Assembly (NCBI RefSeq): GCF_014126615.1
Contig: NZ_CP059896.1
Span: 1,250,501 to 1,314,500, forward strand
Direction: 5' to 3'
Source: Ciceribacter thiooxidans
Lineage (GTDB): Bacteria; Pseudomonadota; Alphaproteobacteria; Rhizobiales; Rhizobiaceae
Length of the DNA stretch: 64,000 bases
Shown here: piece by piece, positions 9,212 through 18,864 of the stretch
Layout: the number at the start of each line of letters is the position of its first letter
How positions within the stretch are numbered: the stretch's first letter is position 1
Translations under genes and position numbers: made by a program
Notes under the pieces: generated by a model
Databases searched by the model: none
What the model was told of the DNA's origin: nothing
The model's input: the letters and a program-made list of their open reading frames with translations, nothing else

Positions 9212-9679
9212 TTAGCCGGCGGTCTCTTCCTCCGCCTGCAGCCGCGCGATCAGCAGTTCCATCGACTCGGCCATTGCGAGGCACTGGTCGATCGGCGTCA
9301 CGGAGAGCGTCCTTTCGATCAGGTCCGTCTGGATCGTCATGGCACGTTTGGTGACGTCGCGGCCTTTCTCGGTCAGGAACAGGCGCAAGACGCGCTTGTC
9401 CTTCGGATCGTCGCGCCGTGCGATCAGCCCGCGCTTTTCCATCTGCGGCAGCAGCATGCTCATGTTGGAGCGGCCGACCAGCAGTTTGCGCGCCAACTCC
9501 TGCTGCGAAATACCTTCATGCCGGTAGAGATTGATCAGGATGTCGAGATGCGGCGTCTTGATGTCGAGCGGTGCGAGCGCCCGGCCGAGTGCCGTCTGCA
9601 TCATCTGACATGCACGGCCGACGGCGATCCAGCTCCGAAAACGCGGATGGTCCCAGGGAAGGGATTGATTTTTGTTCAT
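9212..9679 (-). CDS. MarR-family transcriptional regulator
   Basis: 155-residue winged-helix repressor. It has an N-terminal dimerisation helix, then HLDILINLYRHEGISQQELARK leading into the recognition helix LVGRSNMSMLLPQMEKRG, the wing DDPKDKRVLRLFLTEKG, and a C-terminal helix. Two ATGs are possible (9703 and 9679). I prefer 9679 because the palindrome at 9695-9708 would otherwise be inside the coding region, but neither has a strong ribosome site. It is divergent from the alpha/beta hydrolase gene, its likely regulatory target. Confidence 0.88.
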   Translation of the reverse strand: MNKNQSLPWDHPRFRSWIAVGRACQMMQTALGRALAPLDIKTPHLDILINLYRHEGISQQELARKLLVGRSNMSMLLPQMEKRGLIARRDDPKDKRVLRLFLTEKGRDVTKRAMTIQTDLIERTLSVTPIDQCLAMAESMELLIARLQAEEETAG

Positions 9680-9694
9680 CGTTGTACTTTTATT

Positions 9695-9708
9695 GTTCAG
9701 CATTGAAC
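9695..9708. promoter_or_regulatory. Palindrome, probable MarR operator
   Basis: gttca-gcat-tgaac lies in the short gap between the divergent marR and hydrolase genes. MarR proteins commonly bind 14-20-bp inverted repeats overlapping their own promoter. Position and symmetry are seen directly; binding is inferred. Confidence 0.45.
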
Positions 9709-9727
9709 ATCATTGGAGAATCCCAAT

Positions 9728-10660
9728 ATGGCACCCTTCGCGCTCGAGGTCACCCGTTTCGGTTTCTCGCTCGCCGGTCTTCTGTCGCCCGGTTTTGCCG
9801 GGCGACTGGCATTCTCGCTCTTCTGCCGCACGCCGTCCCGGCGACCGAAGGACGGCAAGGCGGCCTCCGCCCTCGCCAGGGGAGCCGAGCAACTGGCGGG
9901 AGCCGAGCGCATCGTGTTGCCGATCTCCCGCGGTACCGTCGCGGCCCGACGCCTTGGCGCTGCATCGACCGATGCGCCCCGTGTGCTCATCGTCCACGGC
10001 TGGGGCTCGCGCGCAGAATATCTGGCGCGACTCGCCGCCGACCTTCACAAGGCAGGAGCCGAAGTGGTGCTGCTCGATCTGCCGGGGCACGGGCATTCCT
10101 CGGGGCGGCATCTGAATCTGCGTCTTGCAGCGGAGGCGATTTGCGCCGTTCAGGAGCGGCTCGGCTTCTCCGACATTGCGATCGGCCATTCCTTCGGCGG
10201 CGCGGCTGTGATGACCGCGATCGGCGGCATCTTTCCCGGCGCCTGTCGTTTTGAGCCGGGCAGGGTGGTGCTCCTTGCCGCGCCGAGCAACATACATTGG
10301 GTGATCGACGGTTTCTGCGGGATGCTGAAGCTGCGCCCCTCCGTCCGTCGGGCGATGGTGAAGCGTGCCGAGGCCGTTGCGGGCTGTCCTGTCGATGCGC
10401 TCGACACCGTTCCCATCGCCGCGCGGATCGGCCGCGAGATCCTCGTCCTGCACGCCGAAGAGGACAAGGAGGTGCACGCCGAACACGCCCGCCGCCTCGA
10501 AGCGGCCGGCCCTCACGTGGCTGTCCGGTGGGCGAACGGCCTCGGACATCGCAGGATCGTGGCGGCACCGGATGTCATCGCGGAGATTGCCTCCTTCGTC
10601 TTTGACGATGGCGCAGGGATTGCCGACGAACCGGAGCAGCGACTGTCGTCATCCTGTTAG
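9728..10660 (+). CDS. Alpha/beta-hydrolase family protein
   Basis: 310 residues. It contains the oxyanion-hole strand VLIVHGWGSRAEYL, LLDLPGHGHSSG, the nucleophile elbow GHSFGG, and a late catalytic-His context GLGHRRI; the acid is probably in LHAEEDKEVH. The segment RWANGLGHRRI and an N-terminal hydrophobic stretch resemble esterase/lysophospholipase-type hydrolases. ATG 9728 has GGAG about ten bases upstream. It is transcribed away from the MarR regulator and probably controlled by it. The substrate cannot be predicted. Confidence 0.85.
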   Translation: MAPFALEVTRFGFSLAGLLSPGFAGRLAFSLFCRTPSRRPKDGKAASALARGAEQLAGAERIVLPISRGTVAARRLGAASTDAPRVLIVHGWGSRAEYLARLAADLHKAGAEVVLLDLPGHGHSSGRHLNLRLAAEAICAVQERLGFSDIAIGHSFGGAAVMTAIGGIFPGACRFEPGRVVLLAAPSNIHWVIDGFCGMLKLRPSVRRAMVKRAEAVAGCPVDALDTVPIAARIGREILVLHAEEDKEVHAEHARRLEAAGPHVAVRWANGLGHRRIVAAPDVIAEIASFVFDDGAGIADEPEQRLSSSC

Positions 10661-10707
10661 GAAATCGGTTATACACGGGGATGGCTTGTTCCACCCCGGA
10701 GGTTTCG

Positions 10708-11316
10708 ATGAAGACGATCCGTACCGTCGAAGAGCTGTTGGCACGCTACGGCGAACCCGGCGAGGCCTCGCTGGTGAAGGTCACGTCCGTTCTCACCCCC
10801 GCCTACCGGCGTATGATCGAGGCCTCGCCCTTCGTCGCGCTGGCGACGGTCGGAGAGGACGGGCTCGACTGCTCGCCGCGCGGGGACGCCGGCGGTGCCG
10901 TGCGCATCGAGGACGAGCGCCATCTTGCGCTGCCGGACTGGCGTGGCAACAACCGCATCGACTCGCTCCGGAACATCGTGCGGGACCCGCGGGTCGCGCT
11001 GATGTTCCTGATCCCGGGCTCGAACAGCGTGGTTCGGGTGAACGGCACGGCCGTGGTTTCGGTTGACGAGGCGCTGATCGACAGTTTCGACATGGAAGGC
11101 AAACATCCGCGCAGCGTCGTCGTCGTCACCATCGGCGAGGTTTACTTCCAGTGCGCCCGGGCCGTCATGCGCGCCGATCTTTGGAACGTCGACCGCTTTA
11201 TCGATCCGAAAAGCCTTCCGACCCCGGGCGACATGCTGCACGCGGCGAAAGCGGATTTCGACAAGGATACCTACGATCGGGAATGGCCGACGCGTGCCGC
11301 CAGGACGATGTGGTAG
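10708..11316 (+). CDS. Pyridoxamine 5'-phosphate oxidase-like FMN-binding protein
   Basis: 202-residue member of the PPOX split-barrel superfamily, in the branch often called MSMEG_1061-type or DUF1989-like FMN flavoproteins. Features seen are SPFVALATVGEDGLDCSPRGD, LALPDWRGNNRIDSLRNI and VYFQCARAVMRADLW, which align with FMN phosphate and ring contacts. The ATG at 10708 follows CGGAGG. It sits 47 bp after the hydrolase gene and may be co-transcribed with it. The reaction is unknown; reduction of small electrophiles is typical of relatives. Confidence 0.87.
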   Translation: MKTIRTVEELLARYGEPGEASLVKVTSVLTPAYRRMIEASPFVALATVGEDGLDCSPRGDAGGAVRIEDERHLALPDWRGNNRIDSLRNIVRDPRVALMFLIPGSNSVVRVNGTAVVSVDEALIDSFDMEGKHPRSVVVVTIGEVYFQCARAVMRADLWNVDRFIDPKSLPTPGDMLHAAKADFDKDTYDREWPTRAARTMW

Positions 11317-11326
11317 GCGGTGTCCG

Positions 11327-12397
11327 TCAACGACGGTAGATGAGCCAGCTCTTGGTGAAGTCTTTCTTCATGCCGTCCTCGAACTGCCGGCTGCAGTTGC
11401 GACCGGCATTCTTCGCACAATAGAGGGCGACGTCCGCCTTGGCGTAGAGTTCGCCGGGATCCTCGGCAGCGTTCGCCATGCACAGACCGAGAGAGAGCGT
11501 GATCGGTCCGTAATTGACGCCCGTCCTGGAATTCTTGAAAGGCGTCAGCTCCAGCGCCTGGCGTACGCGCTCGCACATCTGCATGATCTCGTCGGGGGTG
11601 TTGCCGTCGACGATGATGGCGAATTCCTCGCCGCCGGTGCGGGATACGAAGACGTCCTTGCGGACATTCGTGCGGATGACGGTCGCCACAGACGCGAGGA
11701 TCTTGTCGCCGACTGGATGGCCGTAGCTGTCGTTGATCTTCTTGAAGTGGTCGATATCGGCCAGCACCAGGCCGGTCAGCGGCAGATTGAAGCTGCCGTC
11801 ATAGATCGCCGCAAGCTTTTCGTCGAAGGCGCGACGGTTCGCGATGCGCGTCAGGGAGTCGGTATTGGCGATGCGCTTGTATTCGTCGAGTTCCTTGCGG
11901 ACCTCGGCCATTTCCTGCGACTTCTGCTCGACGCTCTCGACGGTCTTTTCGCCGTGCGCCATGGTGTCGCCGGTCGCCTCCTGCAGCAACGTGATCGCGC
12001 TGCGCAGCAGTTCGGCACTGTTCTTGCTCTTGGTGTTGATGCGGTTGCATGTCTCGCCGAGCAGCTTGTTGTAGCTTTCGAGCGAGCTCTGCTCCTGCTT
12101 CAGCACTCCGAGCAGGCCGTCGAGTTCCGTCACGATGCGCGTATGGACATTCTCCATCATGCGCGACTGGTGATGACGCCCGAAATATTGTTCGCCGAGC
12201 GTGTCCAATTCTTCCTGCGTGGCCTTGCTGCCGAGCGCGGAGAGGTCGCGCGTCAGTGCAGGATTGGAGCCGATATAGGCTTCGTAGAAGAGTTCGTAGT
12301 TGCGCGGGATCGGTGCCACGCCCATGGTGCGCATGGCGTAGGTAATCTGTGCGGCGATGTCCGGAACCGGCGCCTTTGGCGTCACGCCCGTGTTCAT
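11327..12397 (-). CDS. Diguanylate cyclase (GGDEF domain)
   Basis: 356 residues. The N-terminal ~180 residues are helical with a coiled-coil region and no membrane helix or recognised sensor domain. The C-terminal GGDEF domain starts near NTDSLTRIANRRAFDEKL and carries GLVLADIDHFKKINDSYGH and the catalytic loop RTGGEEFAI, a functional variant. The allosteric RxxD inhibitory site nine residues upstream of the loop is absent (RKDV instead), so c-di-GMP feedback is unlikely at that position. ATG 12397 follows AAGGGGGGA. It probably makes c-di-GMP in the cytoplasm. Confidence 0.93.
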   Translation of the reverse strand: MNTGVTPKAPVPDIAAQITYAMRTMGVAPIPRNYELFYEAYIGSNPALTRDLSALGSKATQEELDTLGEQYFGRHHQSRMMENVHTRIVTELDGLLGVLKQEQSSLESYNKLLGETCNRINTKSKNSAELLRSAITLLQEATGDTMAHGEKTVESVEQKSQEMAEVRKELDEYKRIANTDSLTRIANRRAFDEKLAAIYDGSFNLPLTGLVLADIDHFKKINDSYGHPVGDKILASVATVIRTNVRKDVFVSRTGGEEFAIIVDGNTPDEIMQMCERVRQALELTPFKNSRTGVNYGPITLSLGLCMANAAEDPGELYAKADVALYCAKNAGRNCSRQFEDGMKKDFTKSWLIYRR

Positions 12398-12568
12398 CGC
12401 AAAATCCCCCCTTTCCAAGTCCCCTGATTCGTCTTGTTAAGATAAACTTCAACTGTTTGGAAATGCTTAATTTCGCGAGCCCCAATTATAGTCGGGTTTC
12501 TTGTTGAACGGTATTTGAGGAATTTCTTTAAGGCGCTGATACTGCTTGTATATCATCTTTGCATAAAG

Positions 12569-12607
12569 AACGGCGGAGCGCCGTCTGGTGCTCCGCCGTT
12601 AATTTTT
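12569..12607 (-). terminator. Stem-loop terminator after the class I fumarase gene
   Basis: 11-bp perfect stem (aacggcggagc / gctccgccgtt, 10-nt loop) just past the fumarase stop. On the minus strand it is followed by a short TTCTTT run. On the plus strand it is followed by aattttt. It isolates the fumarase message from the GGDEF gene downstream. Confidence 0.7.
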
Positions 12608-12620
12608 GCCGGTTGTATTC

Positions 12621-14228
12621 TCAGTCGAGCTTGAACTCCTGGAAGAAGTCATTGCCTTTGTCGTCGGTGACGATGAAGGCGGGGAAGTCCTCGACTTCGA
12701 TCTTCCAGACGGCTTCCATGCCGAGTTCCGGATACTCCAGGACCTCCACCTTCTTGATGCAGTCCTTGGCGAGGCGCGCGGCCGGGCCACCGATCGAGCC
12801 GAGGTAGAAGCCGCCATGCTTGTTGCAAGCCTCGCGCACCGCACGCGAACGGTTGCCCTTGGCGAGCATCACCATCGAGCCGCCGAACGACTGGAACTGG
12901 TCGACGTAGCTGTCCATACGGCCGGCCGTCGTCGGTCCGAAGGAGCCGGACGCGTAACCGGCGGGGGTTTTCGCCGGACCGGCGTAATAGACCGGATGGT
13001 TCTTCATGTAGTCAGGCATGCCTTCGCCCTTCTCCAGCCGTTCGCGGATCTTGGCGTGGGCGAGGTCGCGGGCGACAATGATCGTGCCCGTGAGGGAGAG
13101 GCGGGTCTTGATCGGGTGCTTGGTGAGTTCGCCGAGGATCGCACTCATCGGCTGGTTCAAGTCGATCTTCACAACGCCGGACGAAAGAGCCTTCTCGTCG
13201 ATTTCCGGCATGTACTTCGACGGATCGGTTTCGAGCTGCTCGATGAAGATGCCGTCTCTGGTGATCTTGCCGACGGCCTGGCGGTCGGCGGAACAGGAGA
13301 CGCCGAGGCCGATCGGCAGGGAGGCACCGTGGCGCGGCAGGCGGATCACGCGGACGTCATGGCAGAAATACTTGCCGCCGAACTGCGCGCCGACACCCAT
13401 CTGCTGGGTGAGCTTGTGGATCTCCTTCTCCATCTCGAGGTCGCGGAAGGCGTGACCGGACTCGGAGCCCTCGGTCGGGAGGTCGTCGAGATAGCGGGCG
13501 GAGGCGAGCTTGACCGTCTTCAGGTTCATTTCGGCCGAGAGGCCGCCGATGACGATCGCCAGATGATAGGGCGGACAGGCGGCGGTGCCGAGCGTCAGGA
13601 TCTTTTCCTTGAGGAAGTCGATCATCCGGTCGTGCGTCAGAAGCGAAGGCGTGCCCTGGTAGAGATACGTCTTGTTGGCCGAGCCGCCACCCTTGGCCAT
13701 GAATAGGAACTTGTAGGCGTCCTCGCCTTCCTCGTAGATGTCGATCTGTGCGGGAAGGTTGGTGCGGGTGTTCTTTTCCTCGAACATCTTCAAGGGCGCG
13801 AGCTGCGAATAACGCAGGTTCTTCCTCTCGTAGGCGTCGCGCACGCCATGCGCCAGAGCTTCGTAGTCGCCACCCTCGGTCCAGACCTTGCGGCCCTTCT
13901 TGGCCATGATGATCGCCGTGCCAGTGTCCTGGCACATCGGCAGCACGCCGCCGGCGGCAATGTTGGCGTTCTTCAGGAGGTCATAGGCGACGAAGCGGTC
14001 GTTGTCCGTCGCTTCCGGGTCGGAGAGGATCGAAGCGAGCTGCTTCAGGTGCCCCGGGCGCAGCAGGTGGTTGATGTCGGCGAAGGCCGTTTCGGCGAGC
14101 AGGCGCAAGCCCTCGGGATCGACGGTGAGGATCTCCTGACCATTGAAGCTGGTCGTGGACACGTAGTCCGAGGAAATCTTGCGATAAGGGGTCTTGTCTT
14201 CGCCAAGCGGGAAAAGATCGTCAGCCAT
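12621..14228 (-). CDS. Class I fumarate hydratase ([4Fe-4S], homodimeric)
   Basis: 535-residue iron-sulfur fumarase interconverting fumarate and (S)-malate in the TCA cycle. The three cluster ligands are visible: C99 in PMCQDTGT, C218 in AACPPYH and C312 in VSCSADR. The C-terminal beta domain contains [26 protein letters not shown], typical of the FumA/FumB family. It is oxygen-labile by family knowledge. It is 111 bp downstream of fumC on the same strand, so an iron-dependent and an iron-independent isoenzyme are encoded side by side. Confidence 0.95.
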   Translation of the reverse strand: MADDLFPLGEDKTPYRKISSDYVSTTSFNGQEILTVDPEGLRLLAETAFADINHLLRPGHLKQLASILSDPEATDNDRFVAYDLLKNANIAAGGVLPMCQDTGTAIIMAKKGRKVWTEGGDYEALAHGVRDAYERKNLRYSQLAPLKMFEEKNTRTNLPAQIDIYEEGEDAYKFLFMAKGGGSANKTYLYQGTPSLLTHDRMIDFLKEKILTLGTAACPPYHLAIVIGGLSAEMNLKTVKLASARYLDDLPTEGSESGHAFRDLEMEKEIHKLTQQMGVGAQFGGKYFCHDVRVIRLPRHGASLPIGLGVSCSADRQAVGKITRDGIFIEQLETDPSKYMPEIDEKALSSGVVKIDLNQPMSAILGELTKHPIKTRLSLTGTIIVARDLAHAKIRERLEKGEGMPDYMKNHPVYYAGPAKTPAGYASGSFGPTTAGRMDSYVDQFQSFGGSMVMLAKGNRSRAVREACNKHGGFYLGSIGGPAARLAKDCIKKVEVLEYPELGMEAVWKIEVEDFPAFIVTDDKGNDFFQEFKLD

Positions 14229-14339
14229 TTTCGGAAAACCTTGGAAGCGATGGGATGCGATGGCGGTGGTTTACGGGCACCGGTCGCAAAGATCAATGAT
14301 TCTAAGGTTGCGTTGCCGACGAACCTTTGCGGTCGTCGG

Positions 14340-15731
14340 TCAGGAGGGGCCGATCATCTTTTCCGGGCGCACGACCGCATCATACTGCTCTTCGCTGACC
14401 AGCCCGCTTGCGAGCGCTTCCGCCTTCAGTGTCGTGCCGTTCCGGTGGGCGGTCTTGGCGATCTTCGCGGCGTTGTCGTAGCCGATCACCGGGGCAAGCG
14501 CGGTGACCAGCATCAGCGAGTTTTCCACGCCCTTCCTGATATTGTCCTCGCGCGCCTCGATGCCGGTGACGCAATTGTCGGTGAAGGAGCGGGCGGCATC
14601 GCCGAGAAGCTGCACCGACTGCAGGAAATTGTAGGCCATCATCGGGTTGTAGACGTTGAGCTCGAAATGGCCCTGGCTGCCGGCGAAGGTGATCGCGGCG
14701 TGGTTGCCGAAGATGTGGGCGCAGACCTGCGTCAGCGCTTCGGACTGGGTCGGGTTCACCTTGCCCGGCATGATGGACGAACCCGGCTCGTTTTCGGGCA
14801 GGGCGAGTTCCCCGAGCCCCGCACGGGGGCCGGAACCGAGGAAGCGGATGTCGTTGGCGATCTTGAACAGGGCAGCGGCCGCAGCGTTGATCGCGCCGTG
14901 GGCAAAGACCATGGCGTCGTGGGCGGCGAGCGCCTCGAACTTGTTCGGTGCCGTGACGAAGGGCAGGCCGGTGATTTTGGCGATCTCCTCCGCCACTTTC
15001 TCGGCGAAACCGACAGGGGCGTTGAGCCCGGTGCCGACGGCGGTGCCGCCCTGGGCGAGTTCGTAGAGACCCGGCAGCGTCAGCTCGATCCGCTTGATGG
15101 ATGAGGAGACCTGCGCGGCGTAGCCAGAAAACTCCTGCCCGAGGGTGAGCGGCGTGGCATCCTGCGTGTGCGTGCGGCCGATCTTGATGATATGGGCGAA
15201 GGATTTCGCCTTGGCATCAAGGGCCTGGTGCAGATGCTTGAGATTTGGAATCAGGTGGTGGACGATTTGCTCTGCGCAGGCGATGTGCATGGTCGTCGGA
15301 TAGGTGTCGTTCGACGACTGGCTCATGTTGACGTGGTCATTCGGATGCACCGGCTTCTTCGAGCCCATCACGCCGCCGAGCATTTCGATCGCCCGGTTAG
15401 AGATCACTTCGTTGGCGTTCATGTTGGACTGGGTACCGGACCCGGTCTGCCAGACGACGAGCGGGAAGTGGTCGTCGAGCTTGCCGTCGATCACCTCCTG
15501 CGCGGCGTCGACGATGGCATTGCCGATCTTCGGATCGAGGATACCGAGGCCCATGTTGGCGCGCGCCGCGGCCTGCTTGACGATGCCGAGCGCTCGCACG
15601 ATCGACAGCGGCTGCTTTTCCCACCCGATCCTGAAATTGCCGCGCGAGCGTTCCGCCTGGGCGCCCCAGTAGCGGTCGCCCGCCACTTCGACAGGGCCGA
15701 ACGTATCGGTTTCCGTGCGCGTCTTCGTCAT
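14340..15731 (-). CDS. fumC: Class II fumarate hydratase
   Basis: 463-residue iron-free, heat-stable homotetrameric fumarase of the aspartase/fumarase superfamily. It has the signature [11 protein letters not shown] with the catalytic loop Ser, plus [13 protein letters not shown] and [17 protein letters not shown], which line the active site. The length is standard. I used ATG 15731, which follows AAGGTGGGAG; a GTG nine bases upstream is less likely. It stays active under iron limitation or oxidative stress, complementing the Fe-S isoenzyme next to it. Confidence 0.97.
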   Translation of the reverse strand: MTKTRTETDTFGPVEVAGDRYWGAQAERSRGNFRIGWEKQPLSIVRALGIVKQAAARANMGLGILDPKIGNAIVDAAQEVIDGKLDDHFPLVVWQTGSGTQSNMNANEVISNRAIEMLGGVMGSKKPVHPNDHVNMSQSSNDTYPTTMHIACAEQIVHHLIPNLKHLHQALDAKAKSFAHIIKIGRTHTQDATPLTLGQEFSGYAAQVSSSIKRIELTLPGLYELAQGGTAVGTGLNAPVGFAEKVAEEIAKITGLPFVTAPNKFEALAAHDAMVFAHGAINAAAAALFKIANDIRFLGSGPRAGLGELALPENEPGSSIMPGKVNPTQSEALTQVCAHIFGNHAAITFAGSQGHFELNVYNPMMAYNFLQSVQLLGDAARSFTDNCVTGIEAREDNIRKGVENSLMLVTALAPVIGYDNAAKIAKTAHRNGTTLKAEALASGLVSEEQYDAVVRPEKMIGPS

Positions 15732-16117
15732 CGCTCCCACCTTCTTGCCGGAGATTGTCGCGTCCTTCGCGTGTTAATCTAGTCCGGCGCCCGGCGGGCG
15801 CAATCGCCTGACGCAAATTTGAAAGGCCGTCAGCCGTAACTGCGGCGTCCGTGATTTCCACCCAGGGGTGTGGCGATACCACGGCAGTGACGCGGTCCGG
15901 TCGGTTGTTTGGGAAAAATTAACGATATATTCGATTAGAATACGCGCTGTTTCCCCGGAATGCCGCGCGGGCAGTCACATAATTTTTACGGGGCCGATGG
16001 CTCTGATGCGTCCGTGCGACCTTTTCATTGGAGAGCCGTTGGGCTAGTCGTCCGCGAAACGTCGATCATGAGCGAATCCGGCTTGCCGCAGCACCTGACT
16101 GGAAATTGAGAGAACGA
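15732..16117. other. Divergent intergenic region between fumC and the L,D-transpeptidase gene
   Basis: 386 bp with no convincing gene. It is AT-rich around 15905-15990 (gaaaaattaacgatatattcg), which probably holds the promoter of the rightward gene. No terminator or named regulatory motif recognised. A possible upstream ATG extension of the L,D-transpeptidase frame to 16028 is rejected because it would bury the signal peptide. Confidence 0.5.
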
Positions 16118-18016
16118 ATGACCCGATACAAGACCATTGCGCTGACGGCGGTATTTGCTGCGTTCACGGCCATGAGCACTGCGCCTCGCCCCGCAGCCGC
16201 GATCACCCTGCTCGAAATGCTGCGCGGCGGTCCGGGCGCCGACAATCGTCAGCGGGGGAACGATACCTTCTTCGGCCGGCGTCTTCCCGGTGTCTCCGAC
16301 CCGACGGCCGATCCCGAACCGCTGCCGAAGGTCAGCGGGCCGCGTTACTACACCTACAAGCCGGAAGCGACGCGCCCGGTGACGATCGCCGCGCCTGCCA
16401 TGGCGGCCGCTCAGCCTGAGGTCGCGGGGTCCGACGCTGCGACGACCGCGAGCATCGCGCCGGTGGATCCGCAGGCGGAGCAGCGCCGGCTGCTCTCTGA
16501 GACGAAGCTGCGTGCACCGGACGACATCGCCACTGCAGTCGAGGCTTATTACAATGCCGGCCGCCCGATGATCTGGGTGACCGAGAACGGCATATCGGAA
16601 CGTGCCCGTTCGGCGCTCGCCGCCTTCGCCGAGGCGGACCTGGTCGGACTGGTCCCCGAGGACTATCTGGTTGCGGCACCGGCCGACGCTGCCGCGGATG
16701 CAGACCCGCTCGCTCGTCAGCGCGAGCTCATGGCCTTCGAGCTTTCGATGTCGATCAAGGCGCTGACCTATGTCAGCGACACCATGCGTGGTCGCATCGA
16801 CGCGAACAAGCTTTCCGGCTACCACGACATCAAGCGCAAGACCGTCAATTTCAAGCCGCTCCTCAACATGATGCGGCTCAGCCCCGATGTCGGCGCCTAC
16901 CTCAAGAGCCGCATGCCGGCGAACTCGCAGTTCCAGGCGCTGCAGGCAGAACTCGTCCGTCTCAAGGCCGCGCAGAACGATCCGGCGCAGGCGATCTCGA
17001 TTGCGCCGGGGACGCTCCTGAAGCCCGGCGTCACCAATCCCGAACTCGCAAACGTCGTCGCCGCCATCAAGCTGCGGGCCTCCGAGGCACTGAAGACCGA
17101 GCATGCCGCGACTCTTGCCGCCTATACGGGGACGCCGGAATACACGCCTGAACTCGTGGCGCTGGTGGAAGGCTTCCAGAAGGAAAGCGGCCTGCATCCC
17201 GATGGCATCGTCGGCAAGGCGACCATCCGCACGCTGATGGGTGACAGCAATGCCGCCAAGATCGAGAAGCTCGTAGTGGCGATGGAGGAGCTGCGGTGGC
17301 TCCCCGCCGATCTCGGCTCGCGATACGTCTTCATCAACCAGCCCGCCTTCATGGCCTACTTCGTGACCGAGGGGCATCCTGAACTGTCGATGCGGGTCGT
17401 GGTCGGCTCCAAGGCGAACCAGACCTACTTTTTCAACGACCAGATCGAGACCGTGGAATTCAATCCGTACTGGGGCGTGCCGAAGTCCATCATCATCAAC
17501 GAGATGTTGCCGAAGCTTCGCCGGGACCCGAGTTACCTCGACCGCCTGGGTTATGAGGTGAGCTACGGCGGTCGCAAGGTTTCGTCGAGTGCCGTAGACT
17601 GGAATTCGACGCACAATGTCGATGTCCGCCAGCCGCCGGGAAGCGACAACGCGCTCGGCGAACTGAAGATTCTCTTCCCGAATGCCCATTCGATCTATAT
17701 GCACGACACACCGTCGAAGAGCTTCTTCAAGCGTGACATGCGGGCGCTGAGCCACGGCTGCGTGCGTCTTTCCGAGCCGCGTCGCATGGCAGCGGCGGTA
17801 ATGGGAACGACCGTCGACGATATCGGCGCGCAGATCGCCGCCGGCCAGAACCGTGCCGTCCAGGTGCCGCAGAAGATCCCGGTCTATGTCTCCTATTTCA
17901 CGGCATGGCCGAACAAGGACGGGATCATCGAGTATTTCGATGACGTCTACGGGCGTGACGACTACACCCGCAAGGCCTTCGCTGTTACGAGCGAAGCCCG
18001 CTCGGCCCGCAGCTGA
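16118..18016 (+). CDS. L,D-transpeptidase (YcbB/LdtD-like, YkuD domain)
   Basis: 632 residues, exported. Residues 1-28 form a signal peptide ending PAAA. The middle contains a helical scaffold domain, then a peptidoglycan-binding domain (YTPELVALVEGFQKESGLHPDGIVGKATIRTLMGD, residues about 342-380), then the catalytic YkuD domain. Its nucleophile motif is S545-H546-G547-C548-V-R, with the partner His at 529. The order (scaffold, PG-binding insert, YkuD) matches the large LdtD type that makes 3-3 cross-links. In polar-growing Rhizobiales such cross-links are abundant, so a role in wall growth is likely. Confidence 0.93.
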   Translation: MTRYKTIALTAVFAAFTAMSTAPRPAAAITLLEMLRGGPGADNRQRGNDTFFGRRLPGVSDPTADPEPLPKVSGPRYYTYKPEATRPVTIAAPAMAAAQPEVAGSDAATTASIAPVDPQAEQRRLLSETKLRAPDDIATAVEAYYNAGRPMIWVTENGISERARSALAAFAEADLVGLVPEDYLVAAPADAAADADPLARQRELMAFELSMSIKALTYVSDTMRGRIDANKLSGYHDIKRKTVNFKPLLNMMRLSPDVGAYLKSRMPANSQFQALQAELVRLKAAQNDPAQAISIAPGTLLKPGVTNPELANVVAAIKLRASEALKTEHAATLAAYTGTPEYTPELVALVEGFQKESGLHPDGIVGKATIRTLMGDSNAAKIEKLVVAMEELRWLPADLGSRYVFINQPAFMAYFVTEGHPELSMRVVVGSKANQTYFFNDQIETVEFNPYWGVPKSIIINEMLPKLRRDPSYLDRLGYEVSYGGRKVSSSAVDWNSTHNVDVRQPPGSDNALGELKILFPNAHSIYMHDTPSKSFFKRDMRALSHGCVRLSEPRRMAAAVMGTTVDDIGAQIAAGQNRAVQVPQKIPVYVSYFTAWPNKDGIIEYFDDVYGRDDYTRKAFAVTSEARSARS

Positions 18017-18024
18017 TCGCGCTC

Positions 18025-18047
18025 CGCGGGGAGGTCATCTCCCCGCG
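18025..18047. terminator. Hairpin between convergent genes
   Basis: Perfect 9-bp stem cgcggggag / ctccccgcg with a 5-nt loop, lying where the L,D-transpeptidase and gph transcripts converge; it overlaps the last codons of gph. It has no T tract, so it may act as a weak or Rho-assisted terminator or 3' stabiliser. Confidence 0.4.
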
Positions 18048-18712
18048 AGCATCTCCTCCAGGAGGGCGGGCGTCAGTTCGTCGAAATGGTTGATGAGGCG
18101 GTCCGCACCGAGCTCCTCGACCGGCGTGTCCGAGTAGCCGAATGGCACGACGATCGACGGAATGCCGGCGTTCTTCGCAGCGAGCACATCGTTGATGCTG
18201 TCTCCGACCATGATGGCGCGCCGTGGGTCGCCGCCTGCCTTTTCGATCGTGCCGGTGAGATGGCCTGCCTCCGGCTTGCGGACGGCGAAGGTGTCACCGC
18301 CGGCGATGACCGCGAAACGGTCGGCAAGACCAAGCTTCTCGATCAGCGGAATTGCCAGTTCCTCGATCTTGTTGGTGCAGACGGCCAGGCCGTAGCCGGC
18401 CTCGGCAAGTCTCGCAAGCGCCTCGGCAAGCCCGGGAAAGGGCCGGCTCTCGCCTGGCATTTCCGACTTGTAATGAACGATGAAGCGGTCGAGCAGCGGT
18501 CCGAGTTCCTCCTGGGTCAGCGGCACGCCGCGGAGCCGGAAGGCTCGCTCGATCATCGCACGTGCGCCGTGCCCGACGAGGTGTGTCAGGTCCTCGTAGC
18601 CGACCGGGTCGAGCCCGGCCGCGGCGATGGTGTGATTGAGGCTGCTGATCAGGTCCGGTGCCGTGTCTACCAAGGTGCCGTCGAGATCGAAGACGATGAT
18701 GGGGGCGGTCAA
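18035..18712 (-). CDS. gph: Phosphoglycolate phosphatase (HAD superfamily)
   Basis: 225-residue HAD hydrolase that removes phosphate from 2-phosphoglycolate. Motif I is FDLDGTLVDT (D9 nucleophile, D11 acid/base), motif II is in AVCTNK, motif III is the Lys of VRKPEAGHL, and motif IV is MVGDSINDVLAAKNAG. The alpha-helical cap between motifs I and II matches the Gph/PGP subclass. Length and motif spacing are standard. It is convergent with the transpeptidase gene and divergent from rpiA. Confidence 0.93.
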   Translation of the reverse strand: MTAPIIVFDLDGTLVDTAPDLISSLNHTIAAAGLDPVGYEDLTHLVGHGARAMIERAFRLRGVPLTQEELGPLLDRFIVHYKSEMPGESRPFPGLAEALARLAEAGYGLAVCTNKIEELAIPLIEKLGLADRFAVIAGGDTFAVRKPEAGHLTGTIEKAGGDPRRAIMVGDSINDVLAAKNAGIPSIVVPFGYSDTPVEELGADRLINHFDELTPALLEEMLAGR

Positions 18713-18864
18713 TCCGGGTCTCCGCTGGTACGAGGGTGCTCCTCAAAGCCGGTTATGGCATGGGCAGGCGAATTGCAACCGTGATGCGGCATGCTGGGGG
18801 CTTTCGTTTGTTCCATGAGCCGTGTAAACAGCTTCACGACGAAACAGACTGGAGCTGAAGGCGT

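Noticed and set aside
16025..17755. 576-codon frame antisense to the L,D-transpeptidase
   Set aside because: The sense strand has a signal peptide, a PG-binding domain and a full SHGCVR active site; the antisense product is Arg/His-rich without a fold.
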